In this document: positions 1 to 7,556 of the stretch, in pieces
Layout of the letters: every line of letters begins with the position of its first letter
Numbering within the stretch: position 1 is the first letter of the stretch
Assembly: GCA_900555715.1 (NCBI GenBank)
Contig: USMC01000023.1
Coordinates: 1 to 45,652 of the forward strand
Source of the DNA: an uncultured Porphyromonadaceae bacterium
Lineage (GTDB): Bacteria > Bacteroidota > Bacteroidia > Bacteroidales > Muribaculaceae
Length of the DNA: 45,652 nt
Direction: 5' to 3'
Translations under genes and position numbers: made by a program
The notes under the pieces: model-generated
Told to the model about the DNA's origin: nothing
Databases searched by the model: none
Seen by the model: the letters and a program-made list of their open reading frames with translations, nothing else

Positions 1-19
1 TATCACATTTCTTGCAATG
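1..19 (+). repeat. 19-bp direct repeat, copy 1
   Basis: The sequence TATCACATTTCTTGCAATG at the very left edge recurs exactly at 2243-2261. The copies differ at the next base (g versus t). The repeat may extend leftward beyond the window. Both copies lie in AT-rich intergenic DNA upstream of plus-strand genes. Confidence 0.85.
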
Positions 20-158
20 GAAAAAGTAATCTTGCTATGTACTATTGAAACAAGCACACTGTAAAGAAGTTCGGCTCACTGAAAAATTTCTTGAAATTTT
101 TTTGACGTTTTTTATTTCTTATGTTCAGCGTTATGTCTGAATATTCGGGAAAATGTTT

Positions 159-166
159 TAAATTTG
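159..166 (+). promoter_or_regulatory. Bacteroidota -7 promoter box for the Omp28-domain gene
   Basis: TAAATTTG fits the TAnnTTTG consensus of the Bacteroidota primary sigma factor and lies 40 nt before the ATG at 207. The upstream element, about 19 bp away, is a weak TCTG at 136-139. Confidence 0.55.
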
Positions 167-206
167 CAGAATATTTCCAGTTTATGTAGCAAAAAGAACA
201 ATTAAT

Positions 207-1988
207 ATGAAAAAACATTTACTTCTTCTCTGTCTGTCGCTGCTTGGTCTCGGCATCGCGGCGCATGCCGCCGATGAGAAATCGGTGACTTTCAACTATG
301 CCAGCGGCGCAAACCGCAATCTCACTCTTGGGGACGTTACGCCCGGATTGACCCGCATATATTTTGCTTTTGAGTTCCGCAAGGAAGATGCCGCTGTCTT
401 CAAGGGCAACAGCATATCCTCTATCATTGTCCGCGGCGGCAACGGCAAGATAGCGAACAACATCAAGGACCCTGTGCTCTTCATCACAAAAGAACTTGGC
501 GCGACTCCTTTGTTCATGCAGACCGCCACACTTGGCGCCCGTCCGGGAAAAGATAACGTAATTCAGCTCGATACCCCCTATCTTATAGAGGACGACACTC
601 CTTTATATATCGGTTATTCCTTCCTCGCTCCTAAGGAAGGTACATATCTGACTCTCGACAATGTGCCGACTGTTCCCGGAGCGTTCTGCTATGCCGTTTC
701 CGACGAAGAGGCCCTGCCGACCAAGTGGTTTGCTGTAGGCGACGAATATGGTGCTCTCTACAGCGGCATTGTAATCAGTGGCACATCCATGCCGGAGAAT
801 CTCGTATATCTCAGATCTGTAAGCAGTCCTGCTCTCGCTATTTCCGGCACGACAGGCGACTGCTCCTTCCGCATTGCTAATCTCGGCACCAAAACCATCA
901 CCTCGTTCGAGGCAGAAGTGGCTGTCGGAGATGCTGCACCGCAGAAGTACGTGTTCGACAAGAGCGTATATCTCCGTTCGGGCAGCGAACAATCCTACAC
1001 TGCCAAAGAGGTGGCTTTCGTTGGTGAAGGTTCGCTGCCTGTGAGTGTTTCCGTCACCAAAATCAATGGCGCTGATCCCGCCGCTGTCAAATCGCTCGCC
1101 GGTTCGACAGTGACATATTCCAACGGCTACGACCGCAATCTCATCATAGAGGAAGCTACCGGTACATGGTGCGGATGGTGTCCTTCCGGTATCGTGATGC
1201 TCGACTATGCCAAGACGACTTATCCCGACCGCTTCTTCGCCGTCGCATATCATACCGGCGATGAGATGGAAAACACGGCTTCCGCTAGATTCGCCTCTCA
1301 GTATGCCAGCGGTTATCCGTACTCCATTACGAACCGCTCTGTCGTTCAGGCTCCGGGCATAGCGGTTTCGGCGCAGAGGACATTCATCGACGGAATATAT
1401 GATGAGATGACTTCACTGCCTACCTACTGCCGTCTTGACATTGATGCCGAGGTTTCCGGCAACAATCTTGAGGTGACTGCATATACGCGTTTCTGCGTCG
1501 ACATCAATTCGGAACACGGTCTGTCGTTCATCCTTGTTGAAGACAAGGTAGGTCCTTACACTCAGGCAAACAATTATGCCGGCGGTGCCCGCGGCGAAAT
1601 GGGAGGCTGGGAGAAGAAGGCTTCGACAGTCAGCACAGTCTTCGACGACGTTGTCCGTCATGTCGAAGGTTTCCCCTATATTAAGAACAGTATCCCCGTC
1701 CAGGTTGAAAAAGGCTCTGTCAACGAATATAAATGCACTCTCCCGCTCAGCGGAGTGAAAGGCGCCAACTATCGCGTTATCGGACTGATTGTCAGTGGTT
1801 CCACCGGTCAGATTATCAATGTCGGCGAATGGCATCCCGGCAAGGCAGGTGTCGGCGACATTATCGCCGAAGATGCTGACGCCCCCGTCGAGTACTTCAA
1901 CCTTCAGGGTGTCCGTGTGGCCGAACCGTCTGCCGGTGTCTATATCCGCCGCTGCGGCAGCAAGGTGTCGAAAGTGTACGTAAAATAA
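207..1988 (+). CDS. Secreted Omp28-domain protein with Por-like C-terminal tail
   Basis: This is a 593-residue exported protein of unknown specific role. It has a signal peptide (KKHLLLLCLSLLGLGIAAHAA, cleavage near residue 21-22), a beta-rich N-terminal region and an Omp28/thioredoxin-fold segment around residues 310-400. That segment carries the phrase EEATGTWCGWCPSG, with a CxxC at 322-325. The last 35 residues (APVEYFNLQGVRV, PSAGVYIRR, ending KVYVK) closely match the end of the protein at 27042-29243 and resemble type IX secretion-type C-terminal signals. The family is known from outer-membrane or surface lipoproteins of Bacteroidota. Whether the CxxC is redox active is not shown. It has its own promoter at 159-166 and no operon partner before the tRNA. 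Confidence 0.85.
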   Translation: MKKHLLLLCLSLLGLGIAAHAADEKSVTFNYASGANRNLTLGDVTPGLTRIYFAFEFRKEDAAVFKGNSISSIIVRGGNGKIANNIKDPVLFITKELGATPLFMQTATLGARPGKDNVIQLDTPYLIEDDTPLYIGYSFLAPKEGTYLTLDNVPTVPGAFCYAVSDEEALPTKWFAVGDEYGALYSGIVISGTSMPENLVYLRSVSSPALAISGTTGDCSFRIANLGTKTITSFEAEVAVGDAAPQKYVFDKSVYLRSGSEQSYTAKEVAFVGEGSLPVSVSVTKINGADPAAVKSLAGSTVTYSNGYDRNLIIEEATGTWCGWCPSGIVMLDYAKTTYPDRFFAVAYHTGDEMENTASARFASQYASGYPYSITNRSVVQAPGIAVSAQRTFIDGIYDEMTSLPTYCRLDIDAEVSGNNLEVTAYTRFCVDINSEHGLSFILVEDKVGPYTQANNYAGGARGEMGGWEKKASTVSTVFDDVVRHVEGFPYIKNSIPVQVEKGSVNEYKCTLPLSGVKGANYRVIGLIVSGSTGQIINVGEWHPGKAGVGDIIAEDADAPVEYFNLQGVRVAEPSAGVYIRRCGSKVSKVYVK

Positions 1989-1989
1989 A

Positions 1990-2021
1990 TTTGCACATTA
2001 GAAAAAACTTATCTAATTTTG
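1990..2021 (+). promoter_or_regulatory. Promoter of tRNA-Gln
   Basis: TTTG at 1990-1993 and TAATTTTG at 2014-2021 are separated by 20 bp and match the Bacteroidota -33/-7 consensus. The tRNA begins 36 nt after the -7 box. The -33 element starts two bases after the stop codon of the preceding gene. Confidence 0.75.
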
Positions 2022-2056
2022 CAGTGCCTTAGCTCTTTGAGGGTTGGGCACGAGGA

Positions 2057-2129
2057 TAGCCTTATGGTGTAATGGTAGCACTACAGTTTTTGGTACTGTC
2101 TGTCTAGGTTCGAATCCTGGTAAGGCTAC
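2057..2129 (+). tRNA. tRNA-Gln (anticodon TTG)
   Basis: The acceptor stem TAGCCTT (2057-2063) pairs with AAGGCTA (2122-2128). The anticodon stem ACAGT/ACTGT encloses the loop TTTTGGT, giving anticodon TTG, which reads CAA. The T-arm contains the canonical GGTTCGAATCC. No 3' CCA is encoded, so it must be added after transcription. Confidence 0.95.
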
Positions 2130-2131
2130 AG

Positions 2132-2156
2132 AGCGGAGTCGCGAGGCTCCGCTTTT
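2132..2156 (+). terminator. Intrinsic terminator of tRNA-Gln
   Basis: Stem AGCGGAG (2132-2138) pairs with CTCCGCT (2147-2153) around an 8-nt loop and runs into TTTT. It starts 3 nt after the tRNA. Confidence 0.8.
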
Positions 2157-2160
2157 CTAT

Positions 2161-2185
2161 GCCGTTTCTTAAACAGCTCTTACGT
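2161..2185 (+). repeat. Hairpin-associated shared motif, copy A
   Basis: The segment GCCG, TTTCTTAA, ACAGCT, CTTA aligns with the minus-strand segment at 23251-23276 (GCCGATTTACTTAAGAACAG then CTTCTAA) with only small indels. Both copies are followed within 13-26 nt by a perfect GC-rich hairpin with a 10-nt loop. Confidence 0.55.
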
Positions 2186-2191
2186 ATAGAC

Positions 2192-2229
2192 ACCACCGCA
2201 GCGGCGCTTCACAGAGCCGCTGCGGTGGT
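2192..2229. other. Perfect 14-bp hairpin without a T tract
   Basis: ACCACCGCAGCGGC (2192-2205) is perfectly complementary to 2216-2229 around a 10-nt loop. No T run follows on either strand, so it is not a classical intrinsic terminator. It lies downstream of the real tRNA terminator and upstream of the ftcD promoter. It could be a processing or barrier structure, or part of a small dispersed repeat. Confidence 0.8.
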
Positions 2230-2242
2230 ATAAACCAATCAT

Positions 2243-2261
2243 TATCACATTTCTTGCAATG
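2243..2261 (+). repeat. 19-bp direct repeat, copy 2
   Basis: Exact copy of window positions 1-19. It lies between the 2192-2229 hairpin and the ftcD promoter, 2.24 kb from the first copy. The bracketed segment contains the Omp28-domain gene and tRNA-Gln. Confidence 0.85.
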
Positions 2262-2322
2262 TACTTATCTAACAACCGATGCCGCGGAAAGGTTCACGGA
2301 TGGTGGATTAAAAAAAATTCCT

Positions 2323-2330
2323 TATCTTTG
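2323..2330 (+). promoter_or_regulatory. -7 box of the hut operon
   Basis: TATCTTTG matches TAnnTTTG and lies 20 nt before the ftcD ATG. The -33 region (near 2299-2303) is a poor match, which may mean the promoter needs an activator. No candidate operator dyad was recognised. Confidence 0.6.
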
Positions 2331-2350
2331 CGGCATATAAGATATAAACC

Positions 2351-4051
2351 ATGGATAAACGTATCATCGAATGTGTGCCCAACTTTAGCGAAGGGCGCAA
2401 TCCTGAGATAATCAAAGAGATAACAGATGTCATAAAGAGCGTTGAAGGTGTCGCTCTCCTCGATGTCGACCCGGGCGCCGCCACCAACCGCACTGTCGTA
2501 ACGTTTGTCGGCGAGCCCGAAGCTGTTGTCGAAGCCGCCTTCCTCGGAGTGAAAAAAGCTTCGGAAGTCATTGACATGCGCCAGCATCATGGTGCACATC
2601 CGCGTATGGGTGCCACTGATGTACTGCCTCTCGTTCCCGTGAGCGGCATAAGCCTTGAAGAATGCGCGGAACTTGCCCGGCAGCTCGGCAAGCGTATCGC
2701 CGATGAACTCGGAATCCCTGTCTATGCCTACGAATCGTCGGCTATCGTTCCAGAGCGCAAGAATCTTGCGGTGTGCCGCGCCGGCGAATACGAAGGTCTG
2801 CCCGAACGCCTCGGTACCCCCGGCAAAGGCGCAGACTACGGCGACCGTCCCTTCGACGATGCCATAGCACGCACTGGCGCCACAGCCGTCGGCGCGCGCG
2901 ACTTCCTCATTGCTGTCAATTTCAACCTCAACACTACTTCCACCCGCCGCGCCAATGCCATCGCTTTCGACGTCCGCGAGAAAGGACGCCCTGTCCGCGA
3001 AGGAGGCAAGCTCACCGGCAAGCCGCTCAAAGATGAGAACGGCAAGCCGCTCATGCAGCCCGGCACACTCAAAGGCACAAAGGCGATTGGGTGGTACATT
3101 GATGAATATGGCATCGCACAGGTGTCGATGAATATCACCGACCGCAGTGTAACGCCTCTCCATCGTGCTTTCGACGAGGTGAGCCGCGCCGCTGCCGCAC
3201 GCGGCATCCGCGTCACCGGTACGGAGATCGTCGGGCTTGTACCGAAATCGACCCTTCTTGATGCCGGTCGTCACTATCTGAGACTTCAGCAGCGCTCGCT
3301 CGGCATACCCGAGGAAGAAATAATCCGTATGGCGGTTGTCTCGATGGGTCTCGATCAGCTCAAGCCTTTCGTGCCGGAAGAAAAAGTGATAGAATATATG
3401 CTTGAAGCCTCTTCGGAGCCCCGCAAGCGTCTCATCGACCTCAGCTGCAAGCAATTCGCCGAAACAACCGCTTCCGAGTCGCCCGCTCCCGGCGGGGGCT
3501 CTGTGTCGGCATATATGGGCGCTCTTGCCGCCGCTTTAGGCACGATGGTAGCCAATCTGTCCGCTCATAAGGCGGGATGGGACGAGCGCTGGGAAGATTT
3601 CAGCAACATCGCCGAGCAAGGACAGAAAAGCCTCGCATCGCTGCTACATGCTGTCGACGAGGACACCGAAGCATTCAACCGCATAATGGAAGCTCTCGGA
3701 ATGCCGAAAGGCTCCGATGAAGAGAAGGCAGCGCGTGCCGCCGCCATTGAGGCTGCTACGCTCCATGCCGCGCAGGTGCCTTTGAAGACAGCACATGCCG
3801 CATTCGACGTCTTCCCCGTACTTCTGCAGGTGGCGGAAAAAGGAAATCCAGCTTCGGCGAGCGACGCCGGCGTGGGCGCGCTTGCCGCATGTGCGGCTGT
3901 CCGCGGAGCCGCTCTCAATGTGCGCATCAATGCCGCCGGTCTTGCCGACCGCAAAATAGCTGAAGAGCTCATCGGAGAGGCGGAACTACTCGCGGCACAC
4001 GCTCAGGAAGAAGAGCGCAGGATTCTCGACATTGTCAATAAAAACATCTAA
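2351..4051 (+). CDS. ftcD: Bifunctional glutamate formimidoyltransferase / formimidoyltetrahydrofolate cyclodeaminase
   Basis: This enzyme performs the last step of histidine breakdown. It transfers the formimino group of N-formimino-L-glutamate to tetrahydrofolate, releasing glutamate, and then deaminates the product to 5,10-methenyl-THF. The N-terminal transferase opens with IIECVPNFSEGR and contains HHGAHPRMGATDV near residue 80. The cyclodeaminase starts near residue 361 with DLSCKQFAETTASESPAPGGG, a typical glycine-rich loop. At 566 aa it matches fused FtcD proteins (about 540 aa in mammals). It is the first gene of a four-gene operon, 9 nt before hutU. The fusion supplies both activities, so no separate fchA-type gene is needed. 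Confidence 0.95.
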   Translation: MDKRIIECVPNFSEGRNPEIIKEITDVIKSVEGVALLDVDPGAATNRTVVTFVGEPEAVVEAAFLGVKKASEVIDMRQHHGAHPRMGATDVLPLVPVSGISLEECAELARQLGKRIADELGIPVYAYESSAIVPERKNLAVCRAGEYEGLPERLGTPGKGADYGDRPFDDAIARTGATAVGARDFLIAVNFNLNTTSTRRANAIAFDVREKGRPVREGGKLTGKPLKDENGKPLMQPGTLKGTKAIGWYIDEYGIAQVSMNITDRSVTPLHRAFDEVSRAAAARGIRVTGTEIVGLVPKSTLLDAGRHYLRLQQRSLGIPEEEIIRMAVVSMGLDQLKPFVPEEKVIEYMLEASSEPRKRLIDLSCKQFAETTASESPAPGGGSVSAYMGALAAALGTMVANLSAHKAGWDERWEDFSNIAEQGQKSLASLLHAVDEDTEAFNRIMEALGMPKGSDEEKAARAAAIEAATLHAAQVPLKTAHAAFDVFPVLLQVAEKGNPASASDAGVGALAACAAVRGAALNVRINAAGLADRKIAEELIGEAELLAAHAQEEERRILDIVNKNI

Positions 4052-4060
4052 ATCATCGAA

Positions 4061-6073
4061 ATGAATAATATAGATTTCAAGAAGGCTGTCGCCGAGGGAA
4101 TTCCGGCAGAAATTCCTGCTGCGAAACCCTACGACCCCGAGGTGAACCACGCACCGCGCCGTAAAAAGATACTCACTCCCGAGCAGGAACGTCTTGCGCT
4201 TAAAAACGCACTCCGCTATTTCCCGTCTGAGCAGCATGCCGCCCTCGCGCCTGAGTTTGCCGACGAACTGCACCGCTACGGTCGTATCTATATGTACCGT
4301 TACCGTCCCGATTACGACATGTATGCCCGTCCTATCGGCGACTATCCGGCACGGTGCCGTCAGGCTGCCGCTATCATGATGATGATTCAGAACAATCTCG
4401 ACCCCGCCGTGGCGCAGCATCCACACGAACTCATTACTTACGGAGGCAACGGCGCCGTGTTCCAGAACTGGGCACAGTATCGTCTGACAATGCGCTATCT
4501 CAGTGAGATGACCGACGAGCAGACACTTGTGATGTACTCCGGACATCCCTTAGGGCTTTTCCCGTCGCATAAAAACGCACCGCGCGTAGTGGTTACCAAC
4601 GGAATGGTAATTCCCAACTACTCCAAGCCTGACGACTGGGAGCGCTACAACGCCATGGGCGTGAGCCAGTACGGTCAGATGACCGCCGGTTCATATATGT
4701 ATATCGGTCCGCAGGGCATAGTCCACGGCACCACCATCACTGTCCTCAACGCCGGACGCCGACACAGCAAGGACGGCAATCTTGCCGGTATGCTCTTCGT
4801 CACCGCCGGTCTCGGCGGCATGAGCGGCGCACAGCCCAAGGCGGGCAACATTGCAGGTGTGGTGTCGGTGACTGCAGAAATAAACCCGAAGGCGGTAGAA
4901 AAACGCAAGGCACAGGGATGGGTCGACGAAGTATATACATCTCTCGACGACCTTATTGCCCGTATACGGCGCGGTCGCGAGGAAGCGAAGCCCGTTTCGC
5001 TGGCATATCAGGGCAATGTGGTCGATCTGTGGGAACGTCTGGCAGAAGAAGATATTCCGGTAGAGCTGGGTTCCGATCAGACATCTCTCCATAATCCCTG
5101 GGCGGGCGGATATTATCCCGTCGGACTGTCGTTCGAGGAGTCCAAAGCGATGATGGCGGACAATCCTGATGAATTCCGCCGTCGCGTGCAGGAGTCGCTG
5201 CGCCGTCAGGTCGCCGCTATCAATAAGCTCGCCGACCGCGGCATGTATTTCTTCGACTACGGCAACGCTTTCCTCCTCGAATCGTCGCGCGCAGGTGCCG
5301 ACGTGCTCCGCGCCGACGGCACATTCCGCTATCCGTCGTATGTGCAGGACATCATGGGACCGCTGTTCTTCGACTATGGCTTCGGTCCGTTCCGATGGGT
5401 GTGCACCTCGTGCGACCCCGCTGACCTCGCCAAAACCGACGAAATCGCCGTGCGTGTCCTTGAAGAGATACGCAAGGATGCTCCCGACGACATAAGAGGT
5501 CAGCTCGACGACAATATACACTGGATCAAGGAAGCCGGACGCAACCACCTTGTTGTTGGCTCACAGGCGCGCATACTCTATGCCGACGCCGAGGGACGCG
5601 CTAAGATAGCGCTTGCCTTCAACGATGCCGTCGCCAGCGGCGGACTGTCGGCTCCCGTCGTTCTCGGACGCGACCATCACGACGTCAGCGGCACCGACTC
5701 TCCCTTCCGCGAGACATCAAACATCTACGACGGCTCGCAGTTTACCGCCGATATGGCTGTACAGAACGTCATAGGCGATGCCTTCCGCGGCGCAACATGG
5801 GTGTCTATCCACAACGGCGGCGGCGTAGGCTGGGGCGAGGTCATCAACGGCGGCTTCGGCATGGTTGCCGACGGCACTCCCGAGGCGGCGCGGCGCATCA
5901 GCTCTATGCTCCTGTGGGATGTCAACAACGGCATCGCCCGCCGCAGCTGGGCACGCAACAAAGGCGCCTACGACGCTATCCGCCGCGAAATGGCACGCAC
6001 GCCGGGTCTTACTGTCACCCTGCCGAATATCGCCGACGACTCTATTGTAGAAAAAGCTCTTGAAAAACATTGA
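4061..6073 (+). CDS. hutU: Urocanate hydratase, long form
   Basis: It converts urocanate to 4-imidazolone-5-propionate using tightly bound NAD+, the second step of the hut pathway in the cytoplasm. Conserved blocks include ELITYGGNGAVFQNWAQYRL, MYSGHPLGLFPS, ITVLNAGRRH, GLGGMSGAQPKA, ELGSDQTSLHNPW and HNGGGVGWGEVINGG. At 670 aa it is about 110 residues longer than the Pseudomonas/Bacillus type (about 555 aa). It resembles the long class also seen in animals. It lies between ftcD (9-nt gap) and hutH (1-nt gap), so translational coupling is likely. Confidence 0.96.
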   Translation: MNNIDFKKAVAEGIPAEIPAAKPYDPEVNHAPRRKKILTPEQERLALKNALRYFPSEQHAALAPEFADELHRYGRIYMYRYRPDYDMYARPIGDYPARCRQAAAIMMMIQNNLDPAVAQHPHELITYGGNGAVFQNWAQYRLTMRYLSEMTDEQTLVMYSGHPLGLFPSHKNAPRVVVTNGMVIPNYSKPDDWERYNAMGVSQYGQMTAGSYMYIGPQGIVHGTTITVLNAGRRHSKDGNLAGMLFVTAGLGGMSGAQPKAGNIAGVVSVTAEINPKAVEKRKAQGWVDEVYTSLDDLIARIRRGREEAKPVSLAYQGNVVDLWERLAEEDIPVELGSDQTSLHNPWAGGYYPVGLSFEESKAMMADNPDEFRRRVQESLRRQVAAINKLADRGMYFFDYGNAFLLESSRAGADVLRADGTFRYPSYVQDIMGPLFFDYGFGPFRWVCTSCDPADLAKTDEIAVRVLEEIRKDAPDDIRGQLDDNIHWIKEAGRNHLVVGSQARILYADAEGRAKIALAFNDAVASGGLSAPVVLGRDHHDVSGTDSPFRETSNIYDGSQFTADMAVQNVIGDAFRGATWVSIHNGGGVGWGEVINGGFGMVADGTPEAARRISSMLLWDVNNGIARRSWARNKGAYDAIRREMARTPGLTVTLPNIADDSIVEKALEKH

Positions 6074-6074
6074 T

Positions 6075-7556
6075 ATGACACATACCATCAGCTCCGAAAC
6101 AATCACTCCCGCTCTCGTATGCCGACTTGTCGAGGAGGGCGCAAAAATAGCAATAGGACCGGAAGCCGCAGAGCGTATCAACCGCTGCCGCAGCTATCTC
6201 GACCATAAAATCAGCGAATGCAGAGAGCCTGTCTACGGCATTACTACCGGCTTCGGCTCGCTGTGCAACATCTCCATCAGCGCCGACGACCTATCGCAGC
6301 TCCAGAAAAACCTTGTGATGTCGCATGCCTGCGGCGTCGGCGACCGCGTCGATTCACGCATCGTCAAGACAATGCTGCTGCTTAAGATTCAGAGTCTCAG
6401 CTACGGCAATTCCGGTGTACAGCTGTCGACAGTGGAACGCCTCGCCTATTTTTTCAACGAAGACATCATCCCCGTTGTCTATCAGCAGGGTTCGCTCGGC
6501 GCTTCAGGCGATCTGGCGCCGCTTGCAAACATGTGTCTGCCGCTCCTCGGACTCGGGGAAGTAGAATATAAAGGCAAGGTGCGCCCATCTTCCGAGGTGC
6601 TTGCCGAGAAAGGCATCGAGCCTGTGAAACTAATGTCGAAAGAGGGTCTTGCGCTGCTCAACGGCACGCAGTTTATGTCGGCTCATGCAGTCTGGGGCGT
6701 GTGGCGCGCCCGAAAACTCGCTGATGCCGCCGACCGCATAGCGGCAATGTCGCTCGACGCCTTCGACGGGCGTATCGAACCATTCGGAGCGCAGGTCAAC
6801 GAAGTGCGCCATCATCCCGGACAGATTGCCGTGGCAGAGCATTTCCGCGAGCTTCTCAAGGGCAGCGAGCTCATAGCACGTCACAAGGAGCACGTGCAGG
6901 ATCCGTATTCCTTCCGTTGCATCCCGCAGGTTCACGGCGCCGTGCGCGATGCCGTCGCCTTCGTCGAAGATGTCATTACGCGCGAAATCAACAGTCCTAC
7001 CGACAACCCCACGATATTCCCCGACGACGACATCATCGTATCGGCAGGAAACTTCCATGGCGAGCCCATCGCCATGCCGATGGACTATCTCGCCCTTGCC
7101 ATGACCGAACTCTCCAACATCAGCGAGCGACGCATCTACAAGCTCATCGGCGGCACGCGCGGACTGCCTTCCTTCCTTGTCGCCAAGCCCGGTCTTAACA
7201 GCGGATTCATGATTACGCAGTATGCCGCCGCTTCTATTCTCAACCAGAGCAAGGGGCTCTGCTGGCCCACGAGCTGCGACAGCGTTCCTTCGTCGCAGGG
7301 GCAGGAAGACCATGTGTCGATGGGTTCCAACTCCGCCACCAAGCTCATACGCGTTGTCGACAACACTACCCGTATACTCGGCATAGAACTCATGGCAGCG
7401 GCTCAGGCTCTGCAGTTCCGCCGCCCTCTGAAATCTTCGCAGCCGGTGGAGACACTTTTCGCTACTTTCAGAGAAGAAGTCCCCTTTGTCGACGTCGACA
7501 CTGTGATGTCGCCGCTGCTTGACAAGTCTATAAAATTTGTCCGCGAATGTATGTAA
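6075..7556 (+). CDS. hutH: Histidine ammonia-lyase
   Basis: It deaminates L-histidine to urocanate, the first step of histidine catabolism. The triad Ala-Ser-Gly in GSLGASGDLAPLANM (residues about 143-145) cyclises to the MIO cofactor of this family. YGITTGFGSL and NPTIFPDDD are further family blocks. I chose the ATG at 6075, 1 nt after the hutU stop. The frame is open further upstream, but the earlier candidate at 6060 is a TTG inside hutU. The length of 493 aa is normal. The 3' end overlaps the hutI start by 10 nt, a typical coupled operon junction. Confidence 0.96.
   Translation: MTHTISSETITPALVCRLVEEGAKIAIGPEAAERINRCRSYLDHKISECREPVYGITTGFGSLCNISISADDLSQLQKNLVMSHACGVGDRVDSRIVKTMLLLKIQSLSYGNSGVQLSTVERLAYFFNEDIIPVVYQQGSLGASGDLAPLANMCLPLLGLGEVEYKGKVRPSSEVLAEKGIEPVKLMSKEGLALLNGTQFMSAHAVWGVWRARKLADAADRIAAMSLDAFDGRIEPFGAQVNEVRHHPGQIAVAEHFRELLKGSELIARHKEHVQDPYSFRCIPQVHGAVRDAVAFVEDVITREINSPTDNPTIFPDDDIIVSAGNFHGEPIAMPMDYLALAMTELSNISERRIYKLIGGTRGLPSFLVAKPGLNSGFMITQYAAASILNQSKGLCWPTSCDSVPSSQGQEDHVSMGSNSATKLIRVVDNTTRILGIELMAAAQALQFRRPLKSSQPVETLFATFREEVPFVDVDTVMSPLLDKSIKFVRECM

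Noticed and set aside
2057..2261. tRNA-Gln plus direct repeats as an integrative-element attachment site
   Set aside because: The 19-bp repeat is not part of the tRNA gene, the bracketed segment contains no mobility gene, and the tRNA has its own promoter and terminator in a normal arrangement. The repeat is reported, but not as an att site.
2294..3454. Long open frame on the minus strand opposite ftcD
   Set aside because: It is a shadow of the GC-biased codon pattern of ftcD. It has no recognisable domains, and the plus-strand protein matches FtcD throughout.
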